Shown here piece by piece: positions 54,601-63,600 of a stretch of DNA of 64,000 bases. The notes beneath the pieces are model-generated. The model was not told the origin of the DNA, searched no databases, and was given only the letters and a program-made list of their open reading frames with translations. How positions within the stretch are numbered: the stretch's first letter is position 1; every line of letters begins with the position of its first letter. The position numbers were made by a program, and so were the translations under genes. The stretch is from Sipunculus nudus (lineage: Eukaryota; Annelida; Sipuncula; Golfingiida; Sipunculidae). The stretch lies in contig CM049316.1 of NCBI GenBank assembly GCA_026874595.1, positions 32,901,339 to 32,965,338 of the forward strand. The letters are read 5' to 3'.

Positions 54601-57600
54601 AGAAGCATCTTTCTGATTTTGAGAATGTTTGCATAAATTTGCAAAATTAAGTGTGTGAGAATATAAATTCCCACACCTAGCCTTTTTCGAATATAACATA
54701 CTAAATCAAAGTCGGTAAAGAAATAAAGAAGAAGAAGCTGGTTTTGTGAATTGTGGACGTACGGACGGACAGACAGACGGACAAAGGATGCCGCATATCC
54801 ATGGCGTAAGCTCAACGGACCTATGGCCGGATGGGCTAAAAACAGAAAAAAAACTTTGGCGAGGTAAATTTCAGAAAGCTCATTGATACAGCCACGGATA
54901 TGAGTGGCGACTGTAAATATAAATCAGAATAAAACAATGACACAGGTATATTAGTGAACAATATCAATATCGGAAATATATCGGGTATATTGGTGAACAA
55001 TATCAATCACCCTAACATCTGTTCAACAATATTGATCTGCTGGTATGACGATTTACACAGCTGCTGTACGGGTTTTTGTCACATGACATTCGTTGTCATG
55101 GCAGTTACCCCCGTGTCACGTTCATCAGTGAGTGTACAACAAGGACAACATTTAACCAAGTAATAAAACAGCATTATCTAACACGCAATCAGTTCATTAA
55201 TCGTAATATATGCATGGTGTTATTCCTATTTCATTTGTTCATTCCGTAGCTGACACTGACTTTTTCTGTCCGTTACATTTGCACAAATGGGTGCAACTGT
55301 CACCTTATTGTCCCTAACTCATTATGTTCTATGCAGATGTCGCATTACCAGAAAAAGGGACTTCACTGCATTATGAACTGCATTTGTACTTTTAATTGCA
55401 GCGATTTAAGTTAAAATGTGTTACGGGTAAAATCGGTGAATCAGCAATGGTGCCATCTGAATAAGATCATGCGCCGGAATAAAATGCTCAATAGAGGACC
55501 CGTTCATGCTGATGCTAACAGCTTCAGACTAAAGCTTGGAAGCTGCTTTTGCTACGCCACTTTAACTTCGGGTATAAAGAAGAAACAGTGGAATCAAATT
55601 CCACATTGATGCATTCCTCTTATTATGTCATGTTTTTATAAACCCACAAGGAATCTCGAAAGCATGTAATACTGGGAAATGTAATGGTTAATGAATGAGC
55701 TATGGCAGGAATTTCCTGGATTATTTGTAATTGGCACTATATTAACGGTGTGTTTATGTGTTCCATATTAGTTCTTACGTAATGGACGTACGGACATTCC
55801 GCCAATAGGTTAGACAAATTAACGAAAAAAACTAACAATAACAATATATGGCAGGAACATCCTGGATTATTTGTAATTGGCACTATATTAACCGTGGGTT
55901 TATGTGTTCCATGTTAGTTCTTATGTAATGGACGTTCGGACATTCTGCCAATAGGTTAGACAAAAACAATAACAATAATAATATACAATGTTATATTATC
56001 TTAGATTAATCTCATATCATTTATTTAATATCTTGTTCTTGGTTTCACAAGCGCCCCTTTCTTATTATATTCACTGGCGTAGGAACTTTTTTTCTTTTTT
56101 ATTTGTTTTTAAGTTAAATTTTATCATATGTATATTTATATGCACAGACCTTCAATTATGGACTGAGTTGTAAGATAGTTACAAGACATTGCCCAACATA
56201 ATTACGAAAGATATATTTTCTCATAATATATTACTTAAAGAGGACTTCTATATATATTTTATAGAATAAGGCATGCTATCCTTTTATAATTACGTGAACT
56301 GTTTATGCATGTACGACCGATAACACTTTTTCACTGAAAATAAATCGGTGTCTACCCCTGACTATACAATGTTACGAAGACAAATTGTTCAGGGGAAAAC
56401 ATTCGACCGATCTCGGATTCGAACCTATGTTGGTGGCGCACAAGGCCGGCACACCAACCGCTCCGCTAGCAAAGCAAGCTTCACTAGCGAGACAGTTCGG
56501 TCCGCTTTTATGTCACCCCATAACACAGCACATCTTAAGAGCGTTCTGCTATCAGATCAAGATTAATTATCCCCGGAGTCACACTTTGGTAAGCGTATTC
56601 CCTGAACCACAAAGTTTACCGTCATCCCGGACGAGCCCCAACGATCCCCTTTTATGTCACCCCGTAACAACAATATGAGGAGATTATTGACAATATTGTA
56701 TAATTTTATATGTTTTAATGGTTTAAATATAATAAAATGATAAAATATAATTATACATATATAAAAAATGATAATGATAATAATAACAAAATTGAGTTAA
56801 TAATAATGATTATAGAAATATAATATAGAAGACAATATTAAAGAATAATAAGAATCATTAAAAAAAGAATTATTTACATTTGCAATAATGATTAGAGAAA
56901 TATAATATAGATGACAATATTAAAGATCATATTACGATATATTACCATTTGTTTCGAAAATTCTATTATCTTTACTCTTCTGCATTCGATTATTCCCTTT
57001 AAGTGCCGTGCAGTCCACGCTTACCGTCATATTTATGTGTTTATAAAAACTGAGTTATGGCAATTTTCCTTTTTCATTGTATTTAAAGGACATTTGAAAT
57101 ACCACGATGTGTCATTCTATATCAGAAATGAACATTGTATGAAAGTAGAGTAGAAATCTCAAAGAGAAAATATGACATGTAATACATACAAAATGACCCT
57201 CAAATGTGAAATCTTTCTACCTAAAAGCTACGAAAAGAACCATAGGATGGGACAAAGTTTACTTCGTGGCTTTCGTGTCTTTGAAGCTGGATAACCTCTC
57301 TCTTTCAATTTATACAGGTTTTGCGCCAAATAATACATTAACGCGACTTATTCACATAACAAGTTACAAATACAAGAAATATAGTGTTTTCTCCTTTAAG
57401 TGGTATTGGGCAATGTTTCGTTCTAAAACTGCTCGTCTACTCCTGCACACAAGAAGAAAAAAGCTTGTACCGGGCGCGACCAGTGGTACAAAATATAAAC
57501 ATAGCGCTCACACTACTTGATTGCCGTACTACGCGACTTAAAAAATCAGAATCTTTCAAGTTTCCAACTTGTGCTTCGTCTGTGTTAATTAAATGTTACA

Positions 57601-60600
57601 TCTACTTGTCTGGACATGGTTGCGCATGCGCAGGAACTGACTTCTGGTCATGAAGTCTTGTAATGGCACACAGAAACACGTGGACTGTGTTTATTGACAA
57701 GCAGAACCAGAAAAAAAATTATCAAACATGTGAACTGAAGATAATAAGGTAGGGATGGTTTTGCTGGGGAATATTTTGTATTAAGCGAAAATAAACTGAG
57801 AGCGTGAGATAATGCGTATATTATGGCTAATGTTTATTTCATCTTCAGAATCCATTAAATTAGTTACCTTTTCGTATAAGCGACCGCAAACTAGTATGCA
57901 TGCAAATGATAATAACTCATATTTTTATTATTCCATTAATATATAATAAATGCTTGAAACTCAGTAGTAACTAGTATTAAAACTGCCCCATGAGCAGCGG
58001 AAGAAAAAAAAGTCAACAACGCGGCCGTAACCTTGACCTTTCAACTTAACCATAAATATAGGTTTCGTTTAATATATGCCATCAGTCTACAGTTGTTTCG
58101 ATATAAACTGGAGAGATTTGTCTTGATTATGCACACAACAGTCATGGACCGATATCGGATCTTAGAAAAGGTGGGCTCAAAACCCTGACACAGACAGGTA
58201 TACAAGTTTGCCGTTAGTGCTGAGAGACTATACATAACTCCCGCATGCAGATGTGTAGGAGAATAAATTATTAGGTACTTTTCATATAAAATTTTGATGT
58301 TGACCTAAAGATGGGCCCCTTCAAATCTGAACCTGACAATACACAATAATGAAATAACATGATTTATTTGGTTATAGATGTATTATTCACAACGGTTATA
58401 TGATAACTAAAAACATTTAAAGGTATGGTTCTCAGGCACTCTTTTCGGAAAACTGTGCGGGCGGGCGGTTTTTTATTACCTTTGTTGTATGTTTCGATAA
58501 AAATGTCATATGATCAGCGAAAATCATGCTCATAACAGAATTAAAAAAAAGAGATAAAAGCACTACATAAACAAGTGACCCATGGGTCATGACGCTCAGC
58601 TGACTGGGAAGAGATTCACAAAAGGAAATTTTATCACCAGAATGGTAGTATATACCCATTCAACTGAAGCATCAAACAGATTAACCAACAGGCCAAGATT
58701 TAGTCTGTATTTATATATCTCAAAAATAGAGAAAAATGTGTAAACTTTTAAAACTAGAATACGGGTAACCGACAAGTGACTACATGTATCTGCCAAAATC
58801 GGATAGTGAGGCATGGATTGAGTGGCAAGGGGAAATAGAGTGAGGTATGTTGCATATTAGCATGGATGTCTGCAGCCTAAATGTGTATGTAGGTTGTGCC
58901 ACCTACCACAAATCCAGAAATCTGTCCAAGTTGTATACACCTGCAAAATTTTAGGCAGAAAAGTCAAACCACTACATGTATATGAGCGATTTTTGCCCAT
59001 GGCAGACAAACAGACAAACACCGTGCAAAAATCTTTGCAGGTAACCCCTCCAGTTTTGTGTATGATAAAGACCTATGTGAGATCTAAACACATGCACAAT
59101 TTTGGCCCAATCGGTCAAATGGTTCCTGAGATATGAGCTTGGATGTGTCCAGCGTTAACTAGAATGTAGGTGGCGCCACCTGTCATAAAATCAAGAAAGC
59201 TGTCCACGATGTATAAACCTGCAAAATTTTAGGCAGTTATGTCGAACCACTACAGAGAAATGAGTAATTTTAGGCCACGGCAGACTAACAGACAGACGCT
59301 GTGCAAACATTGTTACAGGTGGCGCCACCATTTTTTGTGTATGTTACAGAGCTATCAAAGGGCTACATTTGTATAAATTTTATTTCCTGAACGGTCAAAC
59401 GGTTCCCGAGATATAAGCTTGGATGTCATCAGCGTGAACGTGAACATAGGTGGCGCCACCTGTCATAAAATCAAGAAAGCTATCCTGGATGTATACACAT
59501 GACGAATTTCAGGTGAATTAGTCAATTCACTGCAGAGATATGAGTGATTTTAACCCAAGGCAGATGAACAGATGGACACTGTGCAAACATGGTTACAGGT
59601 GGCGCCACCATTTTTTGTGTATGTTATAAAGCAATCCAAGGGCTACATTTGTATCAATTTTATTTCCTGATCGGTCAAACGGTTCCCGAGATATGAGGGT
59701 TTATGAGTGGAAACAGACCCACAAATGGACACTGGATAGAGAGGAAAGGTCAGAGGTCAATGCAAATTGGTTAGGCAACAGTTCACATGTGACCCGATAA
59801 TAGGTGTAAGTTTGGGAAAAATCGGTCCATTAGTCTCTGAGGAGCTCTCTGGAAACGAACGCCGCCACGGCGGAGGAACTCGGTCAAAAACATAATATCT
59901 GCAAAACTTCGTTTTGGCGGATACAAAAATACAGGTGGCTCCACCAGTCTGCAGAAACTAATAAAAACACTTAATGGTCAATATCCATGCAAAAAATCAT
60001 GGTGATCTCTGCATTAGTTGTTCAGATACTTCAGTTTTTGTATCAAATTGTCCATTATTCTGAGGGATACTTCGGAGTCCTATAGCTTGAAGGATATGGG
60101 TAACAGAGACCTAATTTCAAGTTTCCACAGGCACCTTTCATGGGCCTCCTTGCATGACAAGAATGAAGATTCTAGGTCCAGTTGTTGCGATTTGTATCCT
60201 GTTGACAGATAACCACATCTTTAAAGGTCTCAAAAAAAAGAAAAAAATTCGTAAAAATTTGAAAAAAAAAATAGAGGTGGCACACCCAGTCTGCAGAAAC
60301 TGATGGAACAGCTCATGATCAATATGTATGCCGAAAATCATGACCATCAGTGTTGTAGTTATTGAAATACTGCAGTTTTTGTATCAAATTTTCCATTATT
60401 CATGGGGGGGGGGGGTATTTTGGACCCATACAGCTTAAAGAATATGGGTAACAGAGACCTAATTTCAAGTTTCCATGGAGACTTTTCATGCGTCTCCCTG
60501 TGTGTCAAGAATGAAGATTCTTGGTCCAGTTTTTATGATTTGTGCCCTGTTAACAGATGTTCATATCTTTAAAGGTCTCAAAAATAGAGAAAAATTTCGT

Positions 60601-63600
60601 AAAAAAAACCAAACAAATACAGGTGGTGCCACCAGTCTGCAGAAACTTATGAAACACTCCATGATCAATATCCATGCAAACAATTATGGTTATCTCTGCA
60701 TTAGTTGTTCAGATAGCTTTTGTATCAAATTTTCCATTATTCTAAGCTGTACTTTGGAGTGCCATAGCTCAAAGGATATGGGTAACAGAGACCAAATTTC
60801 AGGTTTCCATGGAGACTTATCATGGGTCTCCCTGTGTGTCAAGAACGAAGATTCTAGGTCCAGTCGTTACGATTTGTACCCTGTTGACAGATAACTACAT
60901 CCTTAAAGGTCTCAAAAATGGAGAAAACAATTCTTGAACATTGAAAAATACAGGTGGCGCCACCAGTCTGCACAAACTGATGAAACATCTCATGATCAAT
61001 ATGTATGTCGAAAATCATGACCATCAGTGATGTAGTTAATGAGATATTGAAGTTTTTGTATGAAATTTTTTACTATTCTTGGGGGTAATTTTGGGCCCCA
61101 TAGCTCGAAGGATATGGGTAACAGAGACCTAATTTCTGGTTTCCATGGAGACTTTTCATAGGTCTCTCAGTGTGTCGAAAATGAAGATTCTAGGTCCAGT
61201 CGTTACGATTTGTGCCACGCTAACAGATGACAGCATCCTCAAAGGTCTCAAAAATAGAGGAAAAAATCGTAAAAAATCAAACAGTACAGGTGGCGCCACC
61301 AGTCTGCAGGAACTGATCGAACATCTCATGATCAATATGTATGCCAAAAATGAAGACCATCAGTGATGTAGTTATTGAGATATTGAAGTTTTTGTATGAA
61401 ATTTTTTACTATTCTGGGGGGTACTTTGGGGCCCGATAGCTCAAAGGATATGGGTAACAGAGACCTAATTTCTGGTTTCCAAGGAGATTTATCATGGACC
61501 TCTCAGTGTGTCAAGAATTAAGATTCTAAGTCCAGTCTTTATGATTTGTGCCTTGTTAACAGATGTTCACATTTTTAAAGGTCTCAAAAATAGAGAAAAA
61601 AATTCGTAAAAATCGAAAAATACAGGTGGCGCCACTAGTCTACAGGAAGTGATGTAACATCTCATGATCAATATGGATGCCAAAAATCATGACCATCAGT
61701 CAAGTAGTTAATGAGATATTGAAGTTTTTGTATGAAATTTTTGACTTTTCTGGGGGGTACTTTGGGGCCACATAGCTCGAAGGATATGGGTAACAGAGAC
61801 CAAATTTCAGGTTTTCATGCAGACTTATCATGGGTCTCCATGTGTGTCAAGAACGAAGATTCTAGGTCCAGTCGTTACGATTTGTACCCTGTTGACAGAT
61901 AACTACATCCTTAAAGGTCTCAAAAATGGAGAAAACAATTCGTGAACATTGAAAAATACAGGTGGCGCCACCAGTCTGCACAAACTGATGAAACATCTCA
62001 TGATCAATATGTATGTCGAAAATCATGACCATCTGTGATGTAGTTAATGAGATATTGAAGTTTTTGTATGAAATTTTTGACTATTCTGGGGGGTAATTTT
62101 GGGCCCCATAGCTCGAAGGATATGGGTAACAGAGACCTAATTTCTGGTTTCCATGGAGACTTTTCATAGGTCTCTCAGTGTGTCGAAAATGAAGATTTTA
62201 GGTCCAGTCGTTACGATTTGTGCCACGCTAACAGATGACAGCATCCTCAAAGGTCTCAAAAATAGAGGAAAAAATCGTAAAAAATCAAACAGTACAGGTG
62301 GCGCCACCAGTCTGCAGGAACTGATCGAACATCTCATGATCAATATGTATGCCAAAAATGAAGACCATCAGTGATGTAGTTATTGAGATATTGAAGTTTT
62401 TGTATGAATTTTTTTACTATTCTGGGGGGTACTTTGGGGCCCGATAGCTCAAAGGATATGGGTAACAGAGACCTAATTTCTGGTTTCCAAGGAGATTTTT
62501 CATGGACCTCTCAGTGTGTCAAGAATTAAGATTCTAAGTCCAGTCTTTATGATTTGTGCCTTGTTAACAGATGTTCACATTTTTAAAGGTCTCAAAAATA
62601 GAGAAAAAAATTCGTAAAAAATCGAAAAATACAGGTGGCGCCACCAGTCTGCAGGAAGTGATGTAACATCTCATGATCAATATGGATGCCAAAAATCATG
62701 ACCATCAGTAAAGTAGTTAATGAGATATTGAAGTTTTTGTATGAAATTTTTGACTTTTCTGGGGGGTACTTTGGGGCCCCATAGCTGGAAGGATATGGGT
62801 AACAGAGACCTAATTTCTGGTTTCCAAGGAGATTGTTTATGGACCTCTCAGAATCCCAAGTTACAAGGTTCTAGGTCCAGCGGTTACGATTTGTGCCTGG
62901 TTAACGGACGGACAGACGGACAGACGGACAGACGGACAGACGGACGACGGACAAAGAGTGATCGCTATAGCTCAGATGACTTTCAGCAAATATGTTCGTC
63001 ATTTTTTTAACGACTAACGGCCTACAGAATATGTTTGCGTACTTTCAAAAAACCCTACCATTTGTTAAAACGATTCGATTATAACTCTAAATCACCCACA
63101 TGTTTGCTGTATTTATGAGCGCATACAGACAAATTTGCCACCGATTATGTGATTGACACCCACAAGAAATATGCGAAAGTGTACCTGTTGCGCCATGCAG
63201 ACTGCCGACGGGTGCTTCAAATGGTGTAAACGTAATGACTTTGAGAGATTCATACTACAATCTAATCATAGTCGATCAGCAATTACTTTGCCTTATTTCA
63301 ATCATTAACATGATTTATAGACCATTTATTACACAAGTATACATTAACAAGAGCAGCACAAGACCGCTTAATACAATTAAAGACTTGTCAAAATCTGTTG
63401 ATATATGAGCTTATTAAACAACCAAAAAGATAAATGAGAATACAACTGAGATGCGATATACTATCGGTTAACATTCAAATAAGCTTTAAAAAATAAGCTA
63501 AAATGCTAATAAACTGGCTTAAAATATTATCGGATTTTGCTGAGAATCGAACTCAAACGAGATACTCTTATACAGTAAATATATTAAATGAGTTTCATGA

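Larger units (their letters stand above)
58571..62955 (+). mobile_element. Tandem-repeat element 2 (5' module, 280-bp array, 336-bp array, ACGG tail)
   Basis: It opens with ACAAGTGACCCATGGGTCATG and CTCAGCTGAC...TTCACAAAAGGAAATTTTATCA, as at 723. Three 280-bp monomers follow (58,860-59,700), then about nine 336-bp monomers (59,933-62,880), then an ACGG/ACAG microsatellite (62,903-62,952). It is the longer relative of the element at 723-2,538 and lies in the most 5' intron seen. All ORFs inside (such as 61,145 and 62,153) are repeat shadows. Confidence 0.78.

Noticed and set aside
61145-62374. Two identical 73-codon ORFs as a conserved small protein
   Set aside because: Both lie in 336-bp satellite monomers; their identity comes from the 1,008-bp higher-order repeat, and other monomers break the frame.
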